Shown piece by piece: positions 45,238 to 54,985 of a stretch of 64,000 bases of DNA (positions are counted from its first letter, which is position 1; the number at the start of each line of letters is the position of its first letter). This DNA is from Tritrichomonas musculus (lineage: Eukaryota > Parabasalia > Tritrichomonadida > Tritrichomonadidae). The notes under the pieces were generated by a model that saw only the letters and a program-made list of their open reading frames with translations, made no database searches and was not told where the DNA came from. Where the stretch lies: NCBI GenBank assembly GCA_039105265.1, contig JAPFFF010000015.1:868001-932000 (forward strand). The letters run 5' to 3'. A program made the position numbers and the translations under genes.

Positions 45238-46960
45238 CTACAACCTTGAGTAATATCTGTTTGCAATATTCAGGGATTTTCAAAGTTGAAAAAAATGATC
45301 AACGGCGTGACTTTTTTGGTGGCTCGTTTTCAACGTTAACTTCGTTATTTCAACGTCAACGATCAACGATAAGTGTTTCGTTGAAATTGATCGTCCAAAA
45401 AAATGGCACTTTTTTATTTCTATCGTCATTGATTTAAAATTATATTATCATTTCTGTAACATATGTATTTGGTATTTATATAGATATGATAATGATATTT
45501 ACTAATTTTTTCAAAATAATAATACTTATATAAATCATACCAAATATAAATTGAATCGATAAAGTTTTTTTCAGAAAAAGTTGTCTCTCAAAAAAAAATC
45601 AACTCTTCAATAAGCATAACGTTAACATAATTCATTGATTCAACATTATTTCAACGTTAACATGTCGTTATGACCAAATTGAAACGGTAATAATCAATGG
45701 CCTTAATGTCGTTGACGTTGACATTCAATTAAACGATATAACATTTTGTTCAACGATTTTAACGTCAATGTTGGCCAACCCTGGCAATATTTAATCGATT
45801 TTCATCATTTGTTAATTCTTGATTTGAGTTTATATTCCTAAAATTTTGAGGTAATTCTACTGTTATCGGATTTACATATTTGTTATTTTTCGCTTTATCT
45901 GGATTAAAAGGAGAAAATTCCACATCGAAAAAATAGCGAAAAATAATAGTCGGTGTGAGCTCCCATGCTTCGATCATAGAATGGACAGTAATAAAACTTG
46001 CTAGGGCTGCTTTTGTTTGCAGTGAGTTAGCTTTTTCTTGTAATTGAGTTTTGATCTTTGAATTTTCGATTCTTGTTTTGAGTCCTCTCTACACTCAATC
46101 AAACGGTTGTAGAACGTGAGTGCAGTGAGCAGGAAAAGATAGCAAAAGACGAAAAACGTGAACTATGGTTGTCAACTAGTAAAACGATTGTTTCATTTCG
46201 TAAATGTGGAGGTAATTGTTGTCGATAAAGACTGATATTGTTTGCAAAATAGATGCTAAAAATTTCAAAAATTTTTAAAGTTGACCAACCACTTTTTTTG
46301 TGAAACAAAAAATGCATCCAAATCATTTAATTCATCAGGTAATTAGCGATATTATGTAATATAATTAATGGATTAAATTTTTTTCCAGACGATTGAATAG
46401 CATTCAAATTGCAATGTTTACGGCGAACCTCCTCTAAAATTTTGAGGATTCTTTAACAAAATATCATTCTTTTCGCACAAATTATATATCTAGCTATAAG
46501 AAGGAGGATAAAGATCTGATCGTCCTTTGTATACTTTTGGCTTCATTGATATCAACGTAAATAATGTTACATAATTGAAACGCTCATAGATATCTTTCTT
46601 CTCATAGCGAATATGCTTGCTGGAATGCAACAATTGTTTTGAGACAATCGAGATTCTCTTCATTGTTTTTGATGTTGAATGCAAATTTTACTTGATCAGA
46701 ATCGCATAAATATTCCGCATGCCCTCCTAAAGAAACTCCTGGTAACCAAATTCGTCCTTCAAGCGTTTGCTTGATACAGGCAGTAATATGTCTATCTTCT
46801 AGGTTAAATTATTTTTTGATAAAAGCAGTTGAGTATTTCTTTGCTCGTAATTCAAATATTTTTATTTGAATGCTAGATAGAACTAATCTGTAAATTGACG
46901 ACCAGTTGCATGAATTCAACGTGTCGATATCATTTGGAAGACGAATTTCCATCTGAAGTG
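45238..46960 (-). pseudogene. Decayed pogo/DDE_1-type transposase, interrupted by a hAT MITE
   Basis: Minus-strand reading in shifted frames yields IRLPNDIDTLNSCNWSSIYR (from ~46950), then GRIWLPGVSLGGHAEYL, then LRNETIVLLVDNHSSRFSS (~46155-46200) with the second catalytic Asp in DNHSSR. After a frameshift comes HCTHVLQPFD (~46098-46125), the pogo/Tigger signature with the third Asp, followed by two stops. Then RGLKTRIENSKIKTQLQEKA, WELTPTIIFRYFFDVEFSPF and the C-terminus. At 45270/45784 a 513-bp MITE sits in the last codons; across it the frame continues to a TAG complementary to 45238-45240. The gene is dead in several places. Confidence 0.75.
45271..45783. mobile_element. 513-bp hAT-type MITE with 8-bp TSD
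   Basis: Ends CAGGG (45271) and CCCTG (45783) are flanked by a perfect GCAATATT duplication (45263-45270 and 45784-45791). CAGGG ends with an 8-bp duplication are the standard hAT signature. The interior has several CAACGTTAAC and CAACG(T/A) motifs near both ends, typical subterminal repeats. It is inserted into the transposase pseudogene. Confidence 0.88.
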
Positions 46961-48296
46961 ATAAGAAATATTTATGTCAAAAATTGACCTTTTCCTTTGA
47001 AATTGGCTTAAAAGAAAATGCATTCAAAAAAAAAAATTTAATTTTTCATCTTTGATTCCAACTTTTTGAATTAATCTATTCAAATTGAGAGTTGTTGCTC
47101 TTAAGTTAATTGAGAGAACTTTTAAATTGCAAAAAAAAAGGTACACACTATTCTCTATGAATTTATACAAAACACAATAACTAGGTATGATATTTAGAAA
47201 GATGAACATTTAACACATGATTAATTACAGCATATGAACTTTCATTTACCTGACCTTCACATATGGCTACCGAAGCTTAATCAACAAATGCAATGAGTGT
47301 ATTTTCATTTTGAAGAATTTTATGAATTGTATTACAACAAGCTACACATTAAACACTTAAACCAATACTTTTGCTGTGCTGGGGGAGTAAATGATGCTTT
47401 CTTTATGCCAAATTTCTAATTTTTCAGAGCGTTGAACTGTTTTTTTGAAAACTTTTGATAGTATAGACCGTACTTTGAGTTCAAAACTTGGCAACTGAAT
47501 CTGTTGAAAGAGAAGGAAAATCTAATATCAGAACAATCATACACAAAATAGTTTCAACTGTTGTTTTATTGTCATTAATAGTATCTAACAGGTAAAGAAC
47601 TAAAAGACTTTATTTATAATTACAATCCAAAACATCCTTCTTGGAGCGAATGGTTTAAGATTGCCAAGTATGTTGAATTCATATTTAAAACGACTGAAAA
47701 GATCTCAGGTAGAGATGCCAGTAAACCGTTCTTCGATATTGAGAAAAAAAGCAAGTTCTGCAACAAATCGAAAAAATAATTAAGCATTATATGAAGCTAT
47801 TGATGTGTTTGAGAAATTACATATTCAAGTCAAGAAGTTTTAAATACTATTCGGTTTCCATAAGCCCAAAACAGCTCCAAAAAATCAATGAATTAGCAAA
47901 AAAGAGATATAATTGAGATATTAGATTCTTATAGATAGAAAAGAACTAATCTACTTAAATGCAGAAATAAAAAGAGCTCATAGAATGTAAAATATAGTCC
48001 AAACAATATATTGAGTGCTTTTTTTATTTTTTGTTAATTCATAATTGTGAAAAAAATTGGCCATTTTTTCCTCATCAATATTAACGTACACAGCATAAAA
48101 CATACAAAAAATCTAATAAATTTTTGATATGATTTTTAATTGATCATTCATCAATGTTCACTTAATTATAACAAATTATTTTATCAGATATAAAAATAAA
48201 AAATATAAAAAAATCCGTTTATGTTCAATTTAAATTTCAAAAATAAATGAAGTTTTATATTTCACATAAATTTTTAAAAAAAATATTTAATTTTTG
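46961..48296. other. Right edge of the island: degraded DNA with a short coding remnant
   Basis: On the plus strand 47588-47779 encodes a 63-residue fragment with protein-like composition (GKELKDFIYNYNPKHPSWSE then FKIAKYVEFIFKTTEKISGR) between stops. It is not an intact gene. Minus-strand remnants of the pogo-like transposase N-terminus may extend past 46960. The last ~300 bp must contain the promoter of the 48.3-kb gene. Confidence 0.5.
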
Positions 48297-51200
48297 ATGA
48301 CATCATTACCTTTATCTCAAAAATCAATTAATTTATTATCTCAGTCAGGGGCTCTTGGATTCTTGAAAGCGAAATACCTTGCTTTAATTACTCAAGAATA
48401 TTATAAGAGAAAAAAGAATAAGATTAAACAAAATTCTATATATGACTCATATTACATTGCTAATGAACTAATCTTACGATTTCTTCAAAAGAACAATATG
48501 AAAATTTCAATCTTTGCTTTTCAAAATGAAGTACGTTCTCAATTCTCTTTTACTGGAAATCAACATTATGCAATTCAACGATTATCTCTAGGAACAGATA
48601 AATCAAATGATCCTCTTCATATATTAGTTTCATTAATGAAAAATTCTCCACCAACTAATTTTCACGATATCAAGCTTGTCCAATCAATTCTCCAACGCGT
48701 TCCAAATATAGATTCTTCGACAAGAAATTATTTAAAACATGTTTTAAAGCGAGCTGGCGATAATAATGTTTCTTCAATAATCGATGAATATTATAGCCCA
48801 ATCGATGATTCCAATTCTCCAATGAACTCATCTGATGGATACAAAGTTGGGCTTCTATCTGAAGGATATAATTTGAAATTGTCAGAGAAAAGCGACAGCA
48901 GCAATTTTAATTCACCTCAAAATACAAAGAAGAGTTATAAAAAATGCAACAACATTTTAATCGAAGATGATTCACGTTCAAATTTTCATTTGGTTCTTCT
49001 TCCTTTTTCCCAATCAAGCGATTATATTAGTGATTCAGAAAATTCTACAGCGAATAATAACATAAATGGTGACTCCTCATATACATATATATATGAAAGT
49101 ATCGACTCAGAATCAATGAGAAAACTTCAAAAACAAAATTATTTAAGCAAAGGGATGCCTATTAAAGAAAATCATAACAAAATTTCAGAACAACCATTTT
49201 CCACTGATTCTGAATTCACATATGTATATGAAACATTATCTGATGACAATCAATCTGCCTATACTTATGTCTATACATATGATGAAGATTCAAATGGTCT
49301 TAGAACAAATGAGTATTCATACACTTATGAAGAACCGCTAGAAGATCATATTAATTCATTTCAGAATCAGCAAAATTACAAACTAGATCAAGTTATTAAA
49401 ACAAGAAATGCTTTAATTAATAAACCAATAAATAATAACTCGCAAAATTCGATATATAAAAATCAATCACCATCTCTTTCAATATCACAGCAAGCTCCCA
49501 TTTTTATTCAAAGATCACCAAAAACAAATATTAAAAATAAAAAGCAAAAAAGAACTGCAAACCAATGTGAATCAAATAATCATGAAAAACCAAAAAAATT
49601 GTCGCAAAGAAAGAAAATTGTTCTACGTAAAATTAATTTATTAGAAGAGCAACTAAAAGATCTAGAAAGTGTAACGATAACAAGTAACATTTTTGTTACT
49701 GATACAACTGAATCAAAAACAAAAGAAGATCCCAAAGTCAAGAACTTACAAAAAAAGCTTTCTCATATTACTGGAAAAAAGATTAGAAATGCTAATGATT
49801 CTTATTCAGTTGGAAACAATCAATACACATACACATATGTTTATGACGAAGAATCAACAGATGAAGGAAAACAAAATCATAACCTGAGCCCTGGAAGTAC
49901 AAATCAAAAAATTAACAATACTAATATAAACAAATCCCCCAAAACACCTCATCTTGTCTTACAGACCATGAATAATGAAGTTGTTTCAATTGTAGATAAA
50001 AATGCTAATTTTCAACCACAAACTGAAGAACCAAAAGAGAAAAATAAAGTTGATTTGCAAATTTCATCTTCCATTCAATCAGAAAAAGTCTTAAAATCAA
50101 ATAACCAACCAGTTAATGATATTGACCGAAAACAAACACCACCAAGTTCGCCTACGGTTGAGTCTAACCATGACAATAAAAAGGATAATTACAATGAGGT
50201 CAAAAACAGATCTACGAAATTAGAAAATGAAAAACCTCATAAAACAATAAAGAAAATCTATCGTAAAATTAAAGTTGAAAAACCAAGGAAAAACGATGAA
50301 GATTTTGTTGGCGATCCATCAATTACTACAAACTCACCTAAAAAGATAAGAAATATTCTAAATATTCATTCTGATGAGAATAAAGATGACACTGTTGAAC
50401 TAAATGATTCTGAATTTGCCGAATTAAATCCTATTGACGCAAAGAAATATACAGAAACTCACTCAATCAAAGGATTAAATAAAATATCAAGATCAAAAGA
50501 AACTGAAAAGAAAAATTCTAAAAATATATTGAGAAATGAATCTTCTAATTTAGAAGAAAATGATATTGTTAAAATCAAAATTGTTGATGAATTGAATGTT
50601 CCCGAAGTCGATAGGTTTTGCATTTTTTATATTGAAGGCGATAACAAATCTGTTAAAAGAACACAAACAATTGGAAAAGGTCAGAAACCATCAAATGAAA
50701 TCTTCGAATTTCCAATAAAAGAATCATTACCTTCTAAATTAGTCATTTTCTTGAAGAAACAAGATTTGCTTGACGAAGATAAAATTATAGGAACAAATAA
50801 AATCGACCTTAAGAAGATACCACCAAATGAAACGCTGAACAAATGGGTTCCATTAAAATCTAAAACAGGTTTGAAGACCGAATCAAAAATACACCTCGTT
50901 TTGAAAAGAAAAACAAAATCATCAGATGTAGAAACAACAATTGATACAAAGCCTGAAGTTATAAAATCTCAAAAGCCTTCGAATCATCATCATAAGAATA
51001 ATCAAACGTCTATAAAAGTAGATTCAAGTGAAAGTAAGAAAAATAGACGTCATAAAAGTCATGAAATTGAAGATAATAAACTACTTGACGAAAATAGCGA
51101 AAATGATGAAGATAAAAATATTGAAAATACTAAAGCAAACAAACTTGGGGGTAAAGAAATTGAAATCGACGTTGGTTTCCTTCCTGAATCTTCTTCTTCA

Positions 51201-54200
51201 GAATATTCAAACACTGCAGTTAAAAAAGACCTTCCATTAAGTCCCCAAATTGAGGAGGAAGAAGAAATAAATAGTAAAGAGGAATTGTCCGAATATCAAG
51301 AGGAATCTCTTTATGAAGAGAATGAATTATCTGAATCAAAAGAAGAAGAGACACAACAATCTCAAGATGAAGAAGAAGAACTAGAAGAAGAGTCAATATC
51401 TCAAAAAGAATTATCTGAATCTAAAAGTGAAGAAGAATCATCTGAAATATCAGGCGAACCACAATCTTTACCTGATTCTCCTTCAATTAATGAATCATCC
51501 GAAAAGCCTTTAATCAATGAAACTCGTTCTTATTCTACTGGATCTTCTTTCAATCAAGAATTAAATTCAGGATCATTTTTACAAACTAATAAAAAAGCTG
51601 TCAAATTAGCAAATAATTCACATGATTCAGCTTACTTCAATAGTAATATTAATTCTTCGTTATCAGAACCAAACGGACAATCATCCAAAATATCAAATGA
51701 TCTGACAAGTAATCAATCATCAATAATATCTAATTCAGGATCATTTTCCGAGACTAATGAAAGAGCTGTCAAGTTAGCAAATAATCAACACGATTCAGCT
51801 ACCTTTAATAGTAATATTATAGAATCATCATCAAGAATCAATGAACATTCGTCACAATTATCAAATGAAATTATTAGTAATCAATCATCAGCAATATCTA
51901 ATTCAGGATCATTTTTGCAAATTAATGAAAAAGCTGTTAAAATAGCTAATAGCCCGCATAATTCAGCATATTTCAATAGTTCAGATAATGGATCATTATC
52001 AGAACCTAATGAACCAGTAACAAAAAGATCAAATGAATTAATACGTAAACAATCATCATTAGTCTCAAACTCAGGATCATTTTTCCAAAATAATGAGAAA
52101 GCTGTTAGATTAGCAAACGATCAACATAACTCTGCATATTTCAATAGTTCTAATGCTGGATTATCATCAGGATCTAACAAACCATTACCAAAACAATTAA
52201 ATGAAATAAGCAGTAACCAGTCATCAATAATATCTAATTCAGGATCATTTCTCCAAACCCATGAAATAGCTGTTAAATTAGCGAATAATACACACAGTAC
52301 ATCCTTCTTTGATAGTTCAAATAATGGCTCATCATCAGAACCCAACGAACCAGAAATAAAAAGATCAAATGAATTAATACGTAAACAATCATCATTTGTT
52401 TCAAATTCAGGATCATTTTTCCAAAATAATGAAAAAGCTGTTAAATTAGCAAATGATTCTCACGATTCAACATTTTTCAATAGTTCTAATGTCGAATCGT
52501 TATCAGAACCAAATGAACGAACAACGAGAAGATCAAATGAATTAATACGTAAACAATCATCATTAGTCTCAAACTCAGGATCATTTTTCCAAAATAATGA
52601 GAAAGCTGTTAGATTAGCAAACGATCAACATAACTCTGCATATTTCAATAGTTCTAATGTCGAATCGTTATCAGAACCAAATGAACGAACAACGAGAAAA
52701 TCAAATGAATTAATACGTAAACAATCATCATTAGTCTCAAACTCAGGATCATTTTTCCAAAATAATGAGAAAGCTGTTAGATTAGCAAACGATCAACATA
52801 ACTCTGCATATTTCAATAGTTCTAATGTCGAATCGTTATCAGAACCAAATGAACGAACAACGAGAAAATCAAATGAATTAATACGTAAACAATCATCATT
52901 AGTCTCAAACTCAGGATCATTTTTCCAAAATAATGAGAAAGCTGTTAGATTAGCAAACGATCAACATAACTCTGCATATTTCAATAGTTCTAATGTCGAA
53001 TCGTTATCAGAACCAAATGAACGAACAACGAGAAAATCAAATGAATTAATACGTAAACAATCATCATTAGTCTCAAACTCAGGATCATTTTTCCAAAATA
53101 ATGAAGAAGCTGTTAAATTAGAAAATGATTCACATGGATCAATCTTTTTCAATAGCTCCAAATTCTCATCATCCCAAATTAATGATGATTCAACAATTAC
53201 GCTATCATATGGATCGTCAATGTATAATTCATTTAGTGATGGTATACAAGCTATAAAAAGAGATATTCCCAATATTGAATCTGATCCTAATATCCATCAT
53301 TCATCATCAACTCATTCACACCGAAGTAAAAATACAAATAAATCTTCAACATCACGCTCAGAGAAAAATTCTCATTTATCATCTTTACATTCAAAAATAA
53401 ATGAAAATAAATCAGACGGGTCTGATATTTCAAATACACCATCTTTACCTTCTTCTTCTTCTTTACCGAGTGTCCAAGAATCATCAAATTCAATCATTTC
53501 AGGAGCATCAAATCTATCATCAGTATCCTCATACTCAATTACAGTCAGTGACGACTTAATGAACCATGTTAACGCTTTTTCATCTTCAAACGAATTTCCT
53601 GAGAAAAATGGTAAATCAAATAAGAAAGATGAAGTTAAAAGAAAAAGTATGAAAATAGCTTTTTCAGATAAAATAAAAAGTATTAAAAACACTGATGATG
53701 ATAATTCACATAGTTTTTCATCTGCATCAAATTTATCTCATGATTTAACAAGCATCAGTGCAAATGGTTTAGCTGACATCCGATTGTTTAATGATAAATC
53801 TCATGATTTTACATCATCCGAAAATGAAAGTGATTCATATTTCAAATTTCAATCAGGACAAAAAAGTTCAAGTCAAAGATCGTCAGATTCATATAAAAAG
53901 AGCTCCAACCAAAAATCTAAAGAATCACATAAGAAAAGCTCATCAAAAAGTATAAATGTAAATAATTTACAATCATCTGACGATCTTTCAAATTCACATG
54001 AAAGGAAACAAAGTTCTACAAAAAATAAGAAAAAGAAAACAGATTTAATTTTTTCCTATTCAGATATTTCACTTGATGATGTTAATACGTTAAGCTCCTC
54101 AATTGATTCTGAAAATTTATCAGGTCCTTTACACGAGCAATACTTACAAAATTATGCCAAACTTCAATGTTTAAATAGTTCACCAAGAAATTTACTTGAT

Positions 54201-54503
54201 CCACAAGACTTTTCTTCCTCACCAAATTCACCTCGTCAAGATAATTTTTTATCATCAAACGACCCTTCAGATTCTCTCAATTTAACTGCATCTGAAAAGA
54301 ATCGGATAACTAATTCAAGAAGTTTAAAGAATTCATCGAGAAATGGTAAAAGCCATAGAAATTCTCAAACTAAATCTTATCACAGTTCAACAAACACTCA
54401 AAATATGAAAGCCAAGTCGCATCATTCAAACTTAAAATCATATAGTTCCAAACCGGTTATTTATGATAATGATGAAGAATCATCATCAGAACTTGACAAA
54501 TAA
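48297..54503 (+). CDS. Giant Ser-rich protein with LisH-like N-terminus, C2 domain and tandem repeats
   Basis: The start is ATG 48297 (MTSLPLSQKSINLLSQSGAL); a TTG one codon before is ignored; 2,068 residues. Residues ~15-85 have the FOP/OFD1 pattern: a long helix, then a LisH-like IYDSYYIANELILRFLQKNN-MKISIFAFQNEV. Residues ~250-520 contain five Tyr-rich motifs (SSYTYIYESID, FTYVYETLSDD, AYTYVYTYDED). A C2-type domain is at ~760-875 (DIVKIKIVDELNVPEVDRFC, KLVIFLKKQDLLDEDKIIGT). An acidic run follows, then nine 56-residue repeats (1090-1593), then a Ser-rich tail. LisH and C2 together suggest a membrane- or centriole-associated scaffold. Its downstream neighbour shares the architecture. Confidence 0.85.
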   Translation: MTSLPLSQKSINLLSQSGALGFLKAKYLALITQEYYKRKKNKIKQNSIYDSYYIANELILRFLQKNNMKISIFAFQNEVRSQFSFTGNQHYAIQRLSLGTDKSNDPLHILVSLMKNSPPTNFHDIKLVQSILQRVPNIDSSTRNYLKHVLKRAGDNNVSSIIDEYYSPIDDSNSPMNSSDGYKVGLLSEGYNLKLSEKSDSSNFNSPQNTKKSYKKCNNILIEDDSRSNFHLVLLPFSQSSDYISDSENSTANNNINGDSSYTYIYESIDSESMRKLQKQNYLSKGMPIKENHNKISEQPFSTDSEFTYVYETLSDDNQSAYTYVYTYDEDSNGLRTNEYSYTYEEPLEDHINSFQNQQNYKLDQVIKTRNALINKPINNNSQNSIYKNQSPSLSISQQAPIFIQRSPKTNIKNKKQKRTANQCESNNHEKPKKLSQRKKIVLRKINLLEEQLKDLESVTITSNIFVTDTTESKTKEDPKVKNLQKKLSHITGKKIRNANDSYSVGNNQYTYTYVYDEESTDEGKQNHNLSPGSTNQKINNTNINKSPKTPHLVLQTMNNEVVSIVDKNANFQPQTEEPKEKNKVDLQISSSIQSEKVLKSNNQPVNDIDRKQTPPSSPTVESNHDNKKDNYNEVKNRSTKLENEKPHKTIKKIYRKIKVEKPRKNDEDFVGDPSITTNSPKKIRNILNIHSDENKDDTVELNDSEFAELNPIDAKKYTETHSIKGLNKISRSKETEKKNSKNILRNESSNLEENDIVKIKIVDELNVPEVDRFCIFYIEGDNKSVKRTQTIGKGQKPSNEIFEFPIKESLPSKLVIFLKKQDLLDEDKIIGTNKIDLKKIPPNETLNKWVPLKSKTGLKTESKIHLVLKRKTKSSDVETTIDTKPEVIKSQKPSNHHHKNNQTSIKVDSSESKKNRRHKSHEIEDNKLLDENSENDEDKNIENTKANKLGGKEIEIDVGFLPESSSSEYSNTAVKKDLPLSPQIEEEEEINSKEELSEYQEESLYEENELSESKEEETQQSQDEEEELEEESISQKELSESKSEEESSEISGEPQSLPDSPSINESSEKPLINETRSYSTGSSFNQELNSGSFLQTNKKAVKLANNSHDSAYFNSNINSSLSEPNGQSSKISNDLTSNQSSIISNSGSFSETNERAVKLANNQHDSATFNSNIIESSSRINEHSSQLSNEIISNQSSAISNSGSFLQINEKAVKIANSPHNSAYFNSSDNGSLSEPNEPVTKRSNELIRKQSSLVSNSGSFFQNNEKAVRLANDQHNSAYFNSSNAGLSSGSNKPLPKQLNEISSNQSSIISNSGSFLQTHEIAVKLANNTHSTSFFDSSNNGSSSEPNEPEIKRSNELIRKQSSFVSNSGSFFQNNEKAVKLANDSHDSTFFNSSNVESLSEPNERTTRRSNELIRKQSSLVSNSGSFFQNNEKAVRLANDQHNSAYFNSSNVESLSEPNERTTRKSNELIRKQSSLVSNSGSFFQNNEKAVRLANDQHNSAYFNSSNVESLSEPNERTTRKSNELIRKQSSLVSNSGSFFQNNEKAVRLANDQHNSAYFNSSNVESLSEPNERTTRKSNELIRKQSSLVSNSGSFFQNNEEAVKLENDSHGSIFFNSSKFSSSQINDDSTITLSYGSSMYNSFSDGIQAIKRDIPNIESDPNIHHSSSTHSHRSKNTNKSSTSRSEKNSHLSSLHSKINENKSDGSDISNTPSLPSSSSLPSVQESSNSIISGASNLSSVSSYSITVSDDLMNHVNAFSSSNEFPEKNGKSNKKDEVKRKSMKIAFSDKIKSIKNTDDDNSHSFSSASNLSHDLTSISANGLADIRLFNDKSHDFTSSENESDSYFKFQSGQKSSSQRSSDSYKKSSNQKSKESHKKSSSKSINVNNLQSSDDLSNSHERKQSSTKNKKKKTDLIFSYSDISLDDVNTLSSSIDSENLSGPLHEQYLQNYAKLQCLNSSPRNLLDPQDFSSSPNSPRQDNFLSSNDPSDSLNLTASEKNRITNSRSLKNSSRNGKSHRNSQTKSYHSSTNTQNMKAKSHHSNLKSYSSKPVIYDNDEESSSELDK
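51564..53180 (+). repeat. 168-bp tandem repeats, nine full plus one partial copy
   Basis: Unit NSGSF-(F/L)Q-NNEKAV(R/K)LAN...NSSN...NELIRKQSS-(L/F)VS. Every unit is exactly 168 bp from 51564 to 53075, with no indel, then a partial tenth to about 53180. Copies 7, 8 and 9 (from 52572 to 53075) look identical at the DNA level, while copies 1-6 differ. Confidence 0.9.
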
Positions 54504-54985
54504 ATATGTTATTTAAAAAATGAAAATTAGTACTATTAAATATTTATATTATATAAAATGATTGCTTTAATGAAATTGCCATTTATATATTAAATAAAAA
54601 AAGGCTTGCTAGCTGATACCAAAGATTCATTGATTATGTAAAAATGCTAATAATCATTTACATATAAATGGCAACCTCATTTTGAGATTATTTAATGGAA
54701 ATAATCAGAGCCGATAATCATTGAAATGGAATAAAATCGATTTTTAACTAGTTTATCTTCTGTGAAATGAAAAAAATATAAACGGATTTTTTATGTCTTT
54801 CAAAAAAATAAATATTATTCTTCGAAATCCCATTATTAGACACTTCCATCAATCTAACATCTGATTCAGGAACATTTAAATAGAATTATGGATTTTCCTC
54901 ATATTCAAATTGATTTTAACGAAAACTTTTTCATAATTCATTTACGTTAAATTTTTTGAAAATCAATAATATAAACAAATACGAA
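54504..54985. other. Spacer between the two LisH-C2 genes
   Basis: 482 bp, A+T-rich. The frame of the next gene opens at TTG 54956, but its first ATG is 54986. Nothing else is seen. Confidence 0.5.
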
